From NCBI RefSeq assembly GCF_001896135.2, contig NZ_MPOH02000015.1, positions 1,228,792-1,292,791 on the forward strand: 64,000 nucleotides of DNA. Reading direction: 5' to 3'. The stretch comes from Streptomyces phaeoluteigriseus. GTDB taxonomy: Bacteria > Actinomycetota > Actinomycetes > Streptomycetales > Streptomycetaceae. The notes under the pieces were generated by a model. It saw nothing but the letters and a program-made list of their open reading frames with translations. It was not told where the DNA came from and searched no databases. This document shows, piece after piece, positions 1 through 7,291 of this stretch. A program made the translations under genes and the position numbers. Positions within the stretch are counted from its first letter, which is position 1. Every line of letters begins with the position of its first letter.

Positions 1-1
1 C

Positions 2-718
2 GCCATGTGCTGCATCGTCACCGGGGCCGAGAACGTCAAACGTGCCCTGTTCACCGACGGGGACGTCTTCCGCGTCGGCTACCGCCGTCCCCTGCTCCTG
101 ACCGGTATCGACGTGGGAGTCATCCGGCCCGACCTCGCAGAACGGCTGTTGCCCCTGCGGCTGGAACGCCCCCGCGTCCGGCGCACCGAGGCGGAACTAT
201 GGTCGGACTTCGCAGAGGTGCTGCCCGTCATCCTCGGCTCGCTGCTGGATCTCACGGTGCAGGTGCGGGCGGCTGAGGCGGACATCCCGACCGACCTGCG
301 TATGGCCGACTTCGCGCACCTGTGCGCGCAGCTCGACGCGGCCACCGGCCTGGGAGCGCTCGCCGCCTACCGGGCCAGCCTGGACGACCTCAACGACGAC
401 GTCATCGAGGGCGACCTGTTGGCACAGACCGTGCTCAAACACGCCGCCAGCATCACCCCGGGGACCGAGGAGCGGATGACGTCGGCCGAGTGGCTGCACT
501 GCCTCACCGGCCTCTACAGCGGCGAGGACTTCCGTCCCCTGCCTAAAGGGTGGCCGACCACCGGCAAGGTGCTCTCAGACCGCCTCAAGCGACTTCAGCC
601 GACCCTCGCAGCCCGGGGCGTCCTCATCGACTGGGGGCGCACCAAGACATCCCGCTACATCGAAATCGCGCGTCCGGCCATCGCACCGCCCCCGCCCGAG
701 CAGGAAGCAGCCTTCTGA
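2..718 (+). CDS. C-terminal part of replication ATPase/primase-like protein of an integrated element (5' truncated by window edge)
   Basis: The reading frame is open to the left edge, so this is the C-terminal ~239 residues of a longer protein. The early segment, with FRVGYRRPLLLTGIDVG followed by a run listing which polypeptides are too costly to leave in place (LAERLLPLRLER) and TEAELWSDFAEVLP, resembles the end of the ATPase core of phage and plasmid helicase or primase-type proteins. The later part (PLPKGWPTTGKVLSDRLKRLQPTLAARGV) resembles their C-terminal winged-helix region. It lies just before an excisionase and an integrase, the usual order rep-xis-int in actinomycete integrative elements. 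The family assignment is by general resemblance. The N-terminal Walker motifs that would confirm it are outside the window. Confidence 0.6.
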   Translation, partial: AMCCIVTGAENVKRALFTDGDVFRVGYRRPLLLTGIDVGVIRPDLAERLLPLRLERPRVRRTEAELWSDFAEVLPVILGSLLDLTVQVRAAEADIPTDLRMADFAHLCAQLDAATGLGALAAYRASLDDLNDDVIEGDLLAQTVLKHAASITPGTEERMTSAEWLHCLTGLYSGEDFRPLPKGWPTTGKVLSDRLKRLQPTLAARGVLIDWGRTKTSRYIEIARPAIAPPPPEQEAAF

Positions 719-743
719 CCGCGCGGCCCCACCGGCCGCACAA

Positions 744-779
744 GCAAGAGGAGCACCCGCCCCCGCGTGCTCCTCTTGC
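744..779 (+). terminator. Rho-independent-type hairpin after the replication-like gene
   Basis: A perfect 13-bp inverted repeat (GCAAGAGGAGCAC at 744-756 and its complement at 767-779, 10-nt loop) begins 26 nt after the stop codon at 718. There is no long T-run, which is common for streptomycete terminators. Confidence 0.75.
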
Positions 780-893
780 TGTTCGGCGGCGGCGCCGCCC
801 TACGAGCGGGCGCGCCGCGAAGCGGCCCGTTCTTCATTCTCTGAGCCCGCAACACACAACAGACACCCCCTCTCTGTCCGAAGTAGAAAGACG

Positions 894-1105
894 CTGCGTC
901 ACCTGCGTCACCTACACCCCGGAAGCGGCGCGTGACCTGCCGAAACAGCGGTGACGCAGACGGCCGATTCCTGCGTCACCCCGCGTCACCCGCGTCACCC
1001 GATGACGAAGGTCTGTGTCACCGGTGACACAACCTCCCGACCCTGCGTCACCCCGAAACCGCAGGTCAGAGCCGCGAATGACGCAGATGACGCGGGTGAC
1101 GCAGA
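894..1105. repeat. Field of GCGTCA(CC) direct and inverted repeats between the rep-like gene and xis
   Basis: About eleven copies of a GCGTCACC-like word lie within 210 bp. Forward copies are near 895, 904, 972, 982, 991, 1015 (variant GTGTCA) and 1044. Reverse-complement copies (TGACGCA or TGACGCG) are near 951, 1079, 1087 and 1097. The 719-1167 interval holds no convincing gene otherwise. The arrangement is iteron-like and could be a replication origin, a transfer (clt) locus or an operator for element-encoded regulators. The sequence alone does not decide between these. Confidence 0.7.
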
Positions 1106-1167
1106 AATCCGCACCTCGGACAGACGTGGGCCCCGGCAACAGCACCCCGGCGCACGGAGGATCCGCC

Positions 1168-1406
1168 ATGAGCACCGCACGTGAACAGCCAGACCCGCGC
1201 GCCACCCTCCGGGGTGCCTCCCCGACCGCTACCTCACCCCCGACGACATCGCCGAGGTCTTCGAGGTGCCTCTCGAAACCGTCTACCAGTGGCGCAAGAA
1301 ACGGACCGGCCCGCCCGGCTTCCGCATCGGCAAGCACCTCCGCTACGACCCCTCCGACGTGCGCGCTTACGTCACCCAACGCAAGGCCGCGGACGCCGCC
1401 GCGTAA
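1168..1406 (+). pseudogene. xis: Excisionase (Xis)-like MerR-type HTH protein, frameshifted near its N-terminus
   Basis: From 1221 to the TAA at 1404-1406 one frame encodes the typical small actinomycete Xis: PDRYLTPDDIAEVF, ETVYQWRKKRTGPPGF, GKHLRYDPSDVRAYV, a winged helix-turn-helix that binds attachment-site DNA and steers the integrase to excision. That frame has no ATG, GTG or TTG between its upstream stop (1182-1184) and the HTH. The only good start is the ATG at 1168, with GGAGG at 1156-1160, and it lies in a different frame. Joining the two needs one extra base somewhere around 1208-1221, so this copy has lost one nucleotide. It is either genuinely inactivated or a sequencing error. 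It lies 82 nt upstream of the integrase. Confidence 0.75.
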
Positions 1407-1428
1407 GCCAGCACCCACCCCACCCACG

Positions 1429-1463
1429 CAGCAGGGAGAGCCTCCACGCGGCTCTCCCTGCTG
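1429..1463 (+). terminator. Strong hairpin between xis and int
   Basis: A 14-bp perfect inverted repeat (CAGCAGGGAGAGCC at 1429-1442, complement at 1450-1463, 7-nt loop) starts 22 nt after the xis stop and ends 25 nt before the integrase ATG. It would end or attenuate xis transcription before int, so expression of int may depend on read-through or on a local promoter. Confidence 0.75.
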
Positions 1464-1488
1464 TGTGTCGAGAAAGGACTACTGCCAG

Positions 1489-2731
1489 ATGGCAGGTCAC
1501 ATCCAAGACCGGTGGTACAAGACCGAACCCGACGCCGCAGGCAAGCCCCGGCGGATACGGACGGACCGCTACGGTCTGGGCCTGCGCTACCGCGCCCGCT
1601 ACATCGGCCCGGACGGGACAGAGAAGAGCAAGTCATTCCCCGACGGACAGAAGCGACTGGCTGACCAGTGGCTTGCCCACATCGAGGCCGACATGTCGCG
1701 CGGTCAGTACGTCGACCCTGCGGCCAGCCGCGTTACGTTCCGGCAGTACGCCGAGAAGTGGCTGAAGACGCAGACGACCGAGATGACCACACGAGAGTCA
1801 GTCGAGTCCTCGATTCGCGGCCACGCGATTCCCTACCTCGGGTCACGACCGCTGGGTTCCTTCAAGCCGGAACACATCCGGGATTGGCTGAGCGAATTGG
1901 AGAGGGCCGTCCCTGCGTCGTCGTACCGGCGCGTGATCTACAACAACGTTTCGACGGTCCTCAATGCGGCTGTCGACGACGGTCACCTGTCGAAGAACCC
2001 TTGCCACGCGCAATCCGTGCGGCCTCCTGCGGCAGGAAATGGCCGCGTTGTGCCGTGGAGCGCAGAGCGGGTTTTCGCCGTACGGGCAGCTCTGCCGGAG
2101 CGCTTCCGCGCGACGGTCGACCTCGGGGGCGGATGTGGACTCCGCCAAGGGGAGATCTTCGGGCTTCCTGTCGACGAAATCGATTTCAACTCCGGATGGC
2201 TGCATGCACATCGCGAATCAGGTAAAGGTGACGAAGCAGGGTCTCGTGTTCTCCCCGCCGAAGCGGAACAAGGTCCGCGACGTTCCCTTGCCGGACCGCG
2301 TGGCTCACATCCTCAAGAGCCATATGGAGTCGTTCCCCCCAGTAGAGATCACCCTGCCGTGGCTCCGGCCGGACGGTCCGCTCATCACGAAGCGGCTGCT
2401 GTTCACCCGCCTCGATGGCGCGGGTGCGGTCCGGCGGACCGACTTCAACGACCGCGCTTGGAAGCCCGCTCTTGTCGCGGCTGGGGTGATCCCTCCGCCA
2501 AGGCCGGGCGAGCGGCACCAGGCCGCCCGCGAACACGGCATGCACGCCCTCAGGCACTTCTACGCCTCGGTGCTGCTGGACGCCGGCGAGAACGTCAAGG
2601 CGCTGAGTCACTACCTCGGGCACAACGATCCGGGGTTCACGCTCCGGGTCTACACGCACCTCATGCCGAGTAGTGAGGCGCGAGCTCGGAAGGCCGTGGA
2701 CGGCTTGTACGAAGAAGTTCGGGCCCCTTGA
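1489..2731 (+). pseudogene. int: Tyrosine site-specific integrase of the integrative element, disrupted by a 4-bp TGCA duplication
   Basis: Starts at ATG 1489 with AGAAAGGA at 1471-1478; a repaired protein would be about 412 aa. The N-terminal arm-type and SAM-like core-binding region (VTFRQYAEKWLK, SSYRRVIYNNVSTVLNAA) and the first catalytic arginine motif (GCGLRQGEIFGL) are read in one frame. At 2201-2208 the sequence is TGCATGCA, and removing one TGCA restores the expected continuation (GWL-HIANQV). Downstream of it, in the second frame, are the remaining catalytic boxes: HALRHFYAS (His-x-x-Arg), SHYLGH (His) and RVYTHL (Tyr nucleophile), ending at 2731. As written the translation separates Arg-I from H-R-H-Y, so no active recombinase is made. 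The lesion is a tandem duplication and not a homopolymer change, so real inactivation is plausible. Confidence 0.88.
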
Positions 2732-2924
2732 CCATTCAACTGATTCGCACGCCACAGGTCGGTTGAAATGCCCCGAATTGAGGTCTAGCCTTGAAGTACG
2801 CCAACCCTTTCAGCTCGACGTCCCACCGGTTGTGAAAGCCCTCAGAGTCGGCGTGGTGCGCCTGGCGTAGAACGTCGGCCTGACATCAATCGATGCCAGG
2901 CGAGCTAATGAGAGGGTGGTTAGG

Positions 2925-3062
2925 ATGGCTAGGAAGAAGACCAAGGGCCAAGGTAAGGCAGATTTCAAGATAAGAGCAAGATTCAATTTCAGGTTCAATT
3001 ACCGGATGCTTCTTGTTGTTATCTCTGTTCTTATTTTTGGTGGAATCCTTACAGTCTCCTAG
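2925..3062 (+). CDS. Small AT-rich single-pass membrane protein (45 aa)
   Basis: The ATG at 2925 is preceded by GAGGGTGG (2912-2919); the frame ends at TAG 3060-3062. The 45-aa product has a very basic N-terminus (MARKKTKGQGKADFK) rich in Arg and Phe, then one hydrophobic helix (MLLVVISVLIFGGILTV). G+C is only about 40 percent, far below the rest of the window, and it uses codons that are rare in streptomycetes (AGA, ATA, ATT, CTT). A perfect terminator hairpin follows 13 nt later, supporting it as a real transcription unit. Its position beside the integrase suggests imported DNA, either element cargo or an insertion at the element edge. Function unknown. Confidence 0.55.
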   Translation: MARKKTKGQGKADFKIRARFNFRFNYRMLLVVISVLIFGGILTVS

Positions 3063-3075
3063 TTAGGAAATCCGG

Positions 3076-3102
3076 GGATCCAGCCACGCCACGGCTGGAT
3101 CC
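3076..3102 (+). terminator. Hairpin terminator after the small AT-rich gene
   Basis: Perfect 10-bp inverted repeat: GGATCCAGCC at 3076-3085, GGCTGGATCC at 3093-3102, 7-nt loop. A shorter palindrome (GGTCGG-TTAAAG-CCGACC) lies at 3131-3148. The rest of 3103-3300 shows no gene. Confidence 0.7.
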
Positions 3103-3302
3103 TTCCCTGGGGTGCTGCGGTCCAGTCCAGGTCGGTTAAAGCCGACCGCCCAGCTATGACCGTTCCGCCTCAGGCCGCCGACGATCCCTCCGGCTCCCAG
3201 CAGAGCCGGGAACGTCCCGGAGCAGCACATGCCTCAAGGTGACTCCGGCGCGGAGATCTGCCCGGACGGCCCAGAGACGGCCCAGACGCCGTTAGACACG
3301 AA

Positions 3303-3331
3303 GGGGCCAACGGTCCGCGACCGTTGGCCCC
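3303..3331 (-). terminator. Terminator of the glutamine synthetase gene
   Basis: Perfect 13-bp inverted repeat (GGGGCCAACGGTC at 3303-3315, complement at 3319-3331, 3-nt loop) beginning about 38 nt beyond the stop of the minus-strand gene at 3370. Confidence 0.75.
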
Positions 3332-3369
3332 ACCCGCCGAATCAGCGGGAAACCCGCCCTGAACTGCGC

Positions 3370-4730
3370 TTACAGCACCGGCAGGTTCTTCCGCAGCTCG
3401 AAGGCGGTGACCTCGGAGCGGTACTCCTCCCACTCGCTCTTCTTGTTGCGCAGGAAGAAGTCGAAGACGTGCTCGCCGAGGGTCTCGGCCACCAGGTCGC
3501 TGCGCTCCATCAGGGTCAGCGCCTCGCCGAGGTTCTGCGGGAGGGGCTCGATGCCCATCGCGCGGCGCTCGGCGTCGGAGAGGGCCCACACGTCGTCCTC
3601 GGCGCCCGGCGGCAGCTCGTAGCCCTCCTCGACGCCCTTGAGGCCGGCGGCGAGCAGCATGGCGTACGCCAGGTAGGGGTTGGCGCCGGAGTCCAGGGAG
3701 CGGACCTCGATGCGGGCCGAGCCGGTCTTGCCGGGCTTGTACATCGGGACGCGGACCAGCGCCGAGCGGTTGTTGTGGCCCCAGCAGATGTACGAGGGGG
3801 CCTCGCCGCCGGCGCCGGCGGTGCGCTCGGAGCCGCCCCAGATGCGCTTGTAGGAGTTGACCCACTGGTTGGTGACGGCCGAGATCTCCGCCGCGTGCTT
3901 GAGCAGGCCCGCGATGAAGGAACGGCCGACCTTGGAGAGCTGGTACTCGGAGCCCGACTCGTAGAACGCGTTGCGGTCGCCCTCGAAGAGGGAGAGGTGC
4001 GTGTGCATGCCGGAACCGGGGTGCTCGGAGAACGGCTTCGGCATGAAGGTCGCCTGGACGCCCTGCTCCAGCGCGACCTGCTTCATGACCAGGCGGAACG
4101 TCATGATGTTGTCGGCGGTGGAGAGTGCGTCGGCGTACCGCAGGTCGATCTCCTGCTGGCCGGGGGCGCCCTCGTGGTGGGAGAACTCGACCGAGATGCC
4201 CATGGACTCCAGCATGGTGATCGCCTGGCGGCGGAAGTCCATGCCGATGTTCTGCGGGGTGTGGTCGAAGTAGCCGGAGTTGTCGGCGGGGGTGGGGCGC
4301 GAGCCGTCGAGGGGGCGGTCCTTCAGCAGGAAGAACTCGATCTCGGGGTGGGTGTAGAAGGTGAAGCCCAGGTCGGAGGCGCGGGCGAGGGCGCGCTTGA
4401 GCACGTACCTCGGGTCGGCGAAGGAGGGCGAGCCGTCCGGCATGAGGATGTCGCAGAACATCCGGGCGGTGCCGGGGGCCTCCGCGCGCAGGGGAGGACC
4501 TGGAAGGTGGACGGGTCCGGCTTGGCGATCATGTCGGATTCGTACACCCGGGCGAAGCCCTCGATGGCGGAACCGTCGAAGCCGATGCCCTCGTCAAACG
4601 CCTGTTCGAGTTCCGCCGGGGCCACGGCGACGGACTTGAGGAAGCCCAGCACGTCCGTGAACCACAGGCGTACGAACCGGATGTCGCGCTCCTCCAACGT
4701 CCGGAGCACGAACTCCTGCTGCTTGTCCAT
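3370..4730 (-). CDS. glnA2: Glutamine synthetase-like protein (GlnA2 type, gamma-glutamylpolyamine synthetase), frameshifted in this sequence
   Basis: A type I glutamine synthetase-fold ligase of about 453 aa. It matches the streptomycete GlnA2 family, which ligates glutamate to polyamines in polyamine use and is distinct from assimilatory GlnA. The start MDKQQEFVLRTLEERDIRFVR is preferred over an ATG 15 nt upstream because GGGGAAG lies at proper spacing. The N-terminal beta-grasp domain (GFDGSAIEGFARV) runs in one frame to about 4489. There the sense strand reads CCCTGCGCG where CCCTGGCGCG is expected, so one G is missing. The rest (EIEFFLLKD, SHHEGAPGQQEIDLRY, GSGMHTHLSL, NNRSALVRVP, ARIEVRSLDSGANPYL) carries the metal- and ATP-binding motifs in the next frame. 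The deletion in a GG pair of a conserved gene is probably a sequence error. Gene order with the DUF3105, DUF305 and NAD synthetase genes is as in related genomes. Confidence 0.88.
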
Positions 4731-4745
4731 CTTCCGCTTCCCCAT

Positions 4746-5803
4746 CCTTGCTGGTCAGGCCGCCTGTCTCCCGCATCGCGGGAGGCGGTCGGGCACCTGA
4801 GCATCCCACCACAACACCATTTCATGCGCGTTGCGCACCTTGATCGTCCGGCCGACCTCAGGGTGAATGCCTCACGCACGACAGGTGTACCGCTCCCCGC
4901 CCATCTTGCCTGCTCGGACTGACATCCGTAATGCCCGGCCCCCTCCACCTCCCGATCCACCTCGCGACCGGTCCTCCGGCACCCCTCCGGCGTGCCGGTT
5001 GCCGGGCCGCGGGCTGTCCGCCGCGCTCGGCGCCGAACCCGGTGCCGAACCCGGTGCAGTCGCGCCGCCTCGGGACAACCAGCAGGACCCCGTCGCCGTC
5101 GTAAGGACGAACGAACCCGCCCGCCGGCCCCTTCCCCCGCGAACCCCTCGAGTCGTGTGCCCGAGAGACGAGGTGGATCCTCTCGTCGTGGTGGGCGCGG
5201 TCCGGCTCGAAGTCGTCCGGCCGTGAGGAAGCGGGCCGCCTCGTCGTGCCGGCGCACGGATGCGGCCCGCGAGGCCGTGTGGATCCCCGACCCCGCCGGT
5301 GGCCCCGTCAGACCCGCGCGGAGGTCGCCCGCAGCAGCGGCGTCCACCGCAGGGCGCCGCGCGGGCCGTAACCGGAGTGCGGTGGGCGAGAGGGGGGCAC
5401 CCTCGCGGTCGACGACGTCGCCGTCGCCCCCGAAGGCGCGGACCACGGCGCCCACCCACGCCGTACGGCCCCTCTCCGTCAGGGCGAGGCCGCCGCCGCC
5501 CCGGCCGTGGCGGGCCTCCGGCGGACCCACGGGCTGACGTTCGGCGACGACCTTGGCAGCATGGGTGGGGTTACCTCCATGGCGACCGCCACGTCACGGG
5601 TCGTTCGCGTGGTCCCACCGCGCCTCCGCGCCAACCGCTCACGGCCTTGGCTGTGACCTGCCTACGAGTTCGCCCAGTTCCCCCATTACGATCAGCGGAA
5701 CCGAACGACTCGAACAACCCGGGCACGACACGAGCACTGCACCGCCCCGCACGCCCCGCACGCCCCGACCGTTCCGCCCCCTTTCTCCAGAAGGACAGGC
5801 CCC
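4746..5803. other. 1.06-kb stretch upstream of the glutamine synthetase with no convincing gene
   Basis: Several open frames cross this GC-rich interval, but none has a family resemblance, a clear start with ribosome binding site, and consistent codon pattern together. The least unlikely is a minus-strand frame starting with GTG at 5530 (LTERGRTAWVGAVVRAFGGDGDVVDREG), which degenerates into Arg- and Pro-rich sequence. A short piece in a neighbouring frame near 5100 (RPYDGDGVLLVVPRR) also looks protein-like. It may hold a decayed or indel-damaged minus-strand gene. It must also contain the glnA2 promoter (around 4760-4870) and the promoter for the gene at 5804. Confidence 0.3.
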
Positions 5804-6463
5804 ATGGGTTCCGCCAAGAAGAACACCAGCGCGGCGCGCAAGGCGCGCATAGAGGAGATGCGTCGTGCGGAGCAGTCGCGCGAGCGGCGCGGCCGGATCC
5901 TGACGATCACGGCCAGCACCCTCGTGGTGGCCGCCCTCGTCGCCGGCACCGTGTTCCTGGTGCAGTCGCAGTCGGACGACGAACCCGCCGCCGACGCCAA
6001 GACCTCGGGCAGCTTCGTCACCGGCTCGGACGGCGTGAAGACATGGAAGGGCACCCTGGGGCGCACCCACGTCACCAAGTCGGTGGCCTACCCGATGGAG
6101 CCGCCGGTCGGCGGTGACCACCACCAGGCGTGGATGAACTGCAACGGCGACGTCTACACCAAGGCCCTCGACAACGTGAACGCGGTGCACTCGCTGGAGC
6201 ACGGCGCGGTCTGGGTGACGTACAACAGCAAGGCGCCGAAGGCCGACGTGGACGCGCTGGCGGCGAAGGTGAAGAAGACGCCGTACACGCTGATGAGCCC
6301 GGACGACAAGCAGGCCGATCCGATCATGCTGACCGCGTGGGGGCACCAGCGGACGGTGACCGGGGCGAGCGACCCGAACATCGACACGTTCTTCGAGAAG
6401 TACGTGCAGGGCGAGCAGACGCCGGAGCCGGGCGCCGCGTGCACGGGCGGTCTGTCGAAGTGA
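5804..6463 (+). CDS. DUF3105 domain-containing membrane-anchored protein
   Basis: 219 aa, start ATG 5804 with AGAAGGAC about 10 nt upstream. A charged cytoplasmic N-terminus (residues 1-30, many Lys and Arg) is followed by one transmembrane helix (about 31-53, ILTITASTLVVAALVAGTVFLV). The extracytoplasmic domain is typical of the DUF3105 family: YPMEPPVGGDHHQAWMNCNGDVY, NAVHSLEHGAVWVTY, LTAWGHQRTV, with two conserved cysteines. The His-rich motifs suggest metal binding, but the family function is not established. It overlaps the next gene by 4 nt (GTGA), so the two are translationally coupled and probably act together at the cell surface. Confidence 0.9.
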   Translation: MGSAKKNTSAARKARIEEMRRAEQSRERRGRILTITASTLVVAALVAGTVFLVQSQSDDEPAADAKTSGSFVTGSDGVKTWKGTLGRTHVTKSVAYPMEPPVGGDHHQAWMNCNGDVYTKALDNVNAVHSLEHGAVWVTYNSKAPKADVDALAAKVKKTPYTLMSPDDKQADPIMLTAWGHQRTVTGASDPNIDTFFEKYVQGEQTPEPGAACTGGLSK

Positions 6464-7074
6464 GGTACGCGGGAGTCGCCGTGGCCGTGGCCGGTGTCCT
6501 GGTCGCGGCCGGCGCGATCAGCTACTCCGTCGCCGGGGACAACGGGTCCGACGTCCCCACCGTGAACTCCGCGGACGCCGGCTTCGCCCGGGACATGGCG
6601 GTGCACCACCAGCAGGCCGTCGAGATGTCGTACATCGTGCGCGACCGCACGAAGGACGAGGAAGTGCGGCGGCTCGCGTACGACATCGCGCAGACGCAGG
6701 CCAACCAGCGCGGCATGCTGATCGGCTGGCTCGACCTGTGGGGCCTGCCCAAGGTGTCCTCGGACGGGCCGATGTCCTGGATGGGCATGTCCGGCATGGC
6801 CTCCGGCGAGGACGGCGCGCTGATGCCGGGCATGGCCACCGACACCGAGATGAAGAAGCTCGGCACGCTGAACGGCAAGCAGGCCGAGATCTTCTACCTC
6901 CAGCTGATGACGGACCATCACAAGGGCGGCGTGCACATGGCCCAGGGCTGTGCCGACAAGTGCACGGTGGCCGTGGAGAAGCGGCTCGCGCAGGGCATGG
7001 TCGAGGCGCAGCAGTCGGAGATCCAGCTGATGGCGGACCTGCTCGAGTCGCGCGGCGCCACGCCGAGTACGTAG
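6460..7074 (+). CDS. DUF305 family secreted/membrane-anchored protein
   Basis: The GTG at 6460 overlaps the stop of the DUF3105 gene (GTGA); 204 aa. An N-terminal signal or anchor helix (YAGVAVAVAGVLVAAGAISYSV) precedes the ferritin-like four-helix DUF305 domain with its paired signatures DMAVHHQQAVEMS and LMTDHHKGGVHMA and a Met-rich middle segment (MSWMGMSGMASGEDGALMPGM). The His and Met clusters suggest copper or other metal binding, and members are often near copper-handling or DUF3105 genes. The function is inferred from family features only. Confidence 0.9.
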   Translation: MRYAGVAVAVAGVLVAAGAISYSVAGDNGSDVPTVNSADAGFARDMAVHHQQAVEMSYIVRDRTKDEEVRRLAYDIAQTQANQRGMLIGWLDLWGLPKVSSDGPMSWMGMSGMASGEDGALMPGMATDTEMKKLGTLNGKQAEIFYLQLMTDHHKGGVHMAQGCADKCTVAVEKRLAQGMVEAQQSEIQLMADLLESRGATPST

Positions 7075-7279
7075 GCGCGGGGCCGCCTTCGCCTCTCATG
7101 CGTGCCACGCACACCGCCCTGCCGCAAGGCCCTGGGGGCGTCCTGGGGCCGTCCCTGGGGCCGTCCTGGGGGCAGGGTTCCTCCTGGCCACGGCCGGGGC
7201 GGACCGGAGCGCCACCCCGGACGGTGCCGGGGGCGGAGACCCACACCTCCCGCCCCCCCCATCGCGTCGCACTGACGAT

Positions 7280-7285
7280 TACACT
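7280..7285 (+). promoter_or_regulatory. -10 element (TACACT) giving a probable leaderless nadE transcript
   Basis: TACACT ends 6 nt before the GTG start at 7292 and there is no ribosome binding site upstream of the GTG. Initiation 6-7 nt after the -10 would place the first base of the mRNA at or next to the start codon. 7075-7279 otherwise holds no gene; it contains a run of near-identical GGGGCCGTCC(C/T)GGGG words at about 7135-7175. Confidence 0.5.
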
Positions 7286-7291
7286 GCCCCT

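Noticed and set aside
3131..3148. Short palindrome GGTCGG-TTAAAG-CCGACC as an operator
   Set aside because: Only 6-bp arms, located between two terminators with no promoter recognised.
2732..3160. A tRNA gene or attachment site at the right end of the integrative element
   Set aside because: AICEs usually sit at a tRNA 3' end next to int, but no cloverleaf or T-loop/anticodon arm could be built here; the left end lies outside the window so direct repeats cannot be compared.
4529..5530. A 333-residue minus-strand gene upstream of and overlapping glnA2
   Set aside because: The frame runs through glnA2 in the wrong phase and its product is low-complexity; only the first ~60 residues look protein-like.
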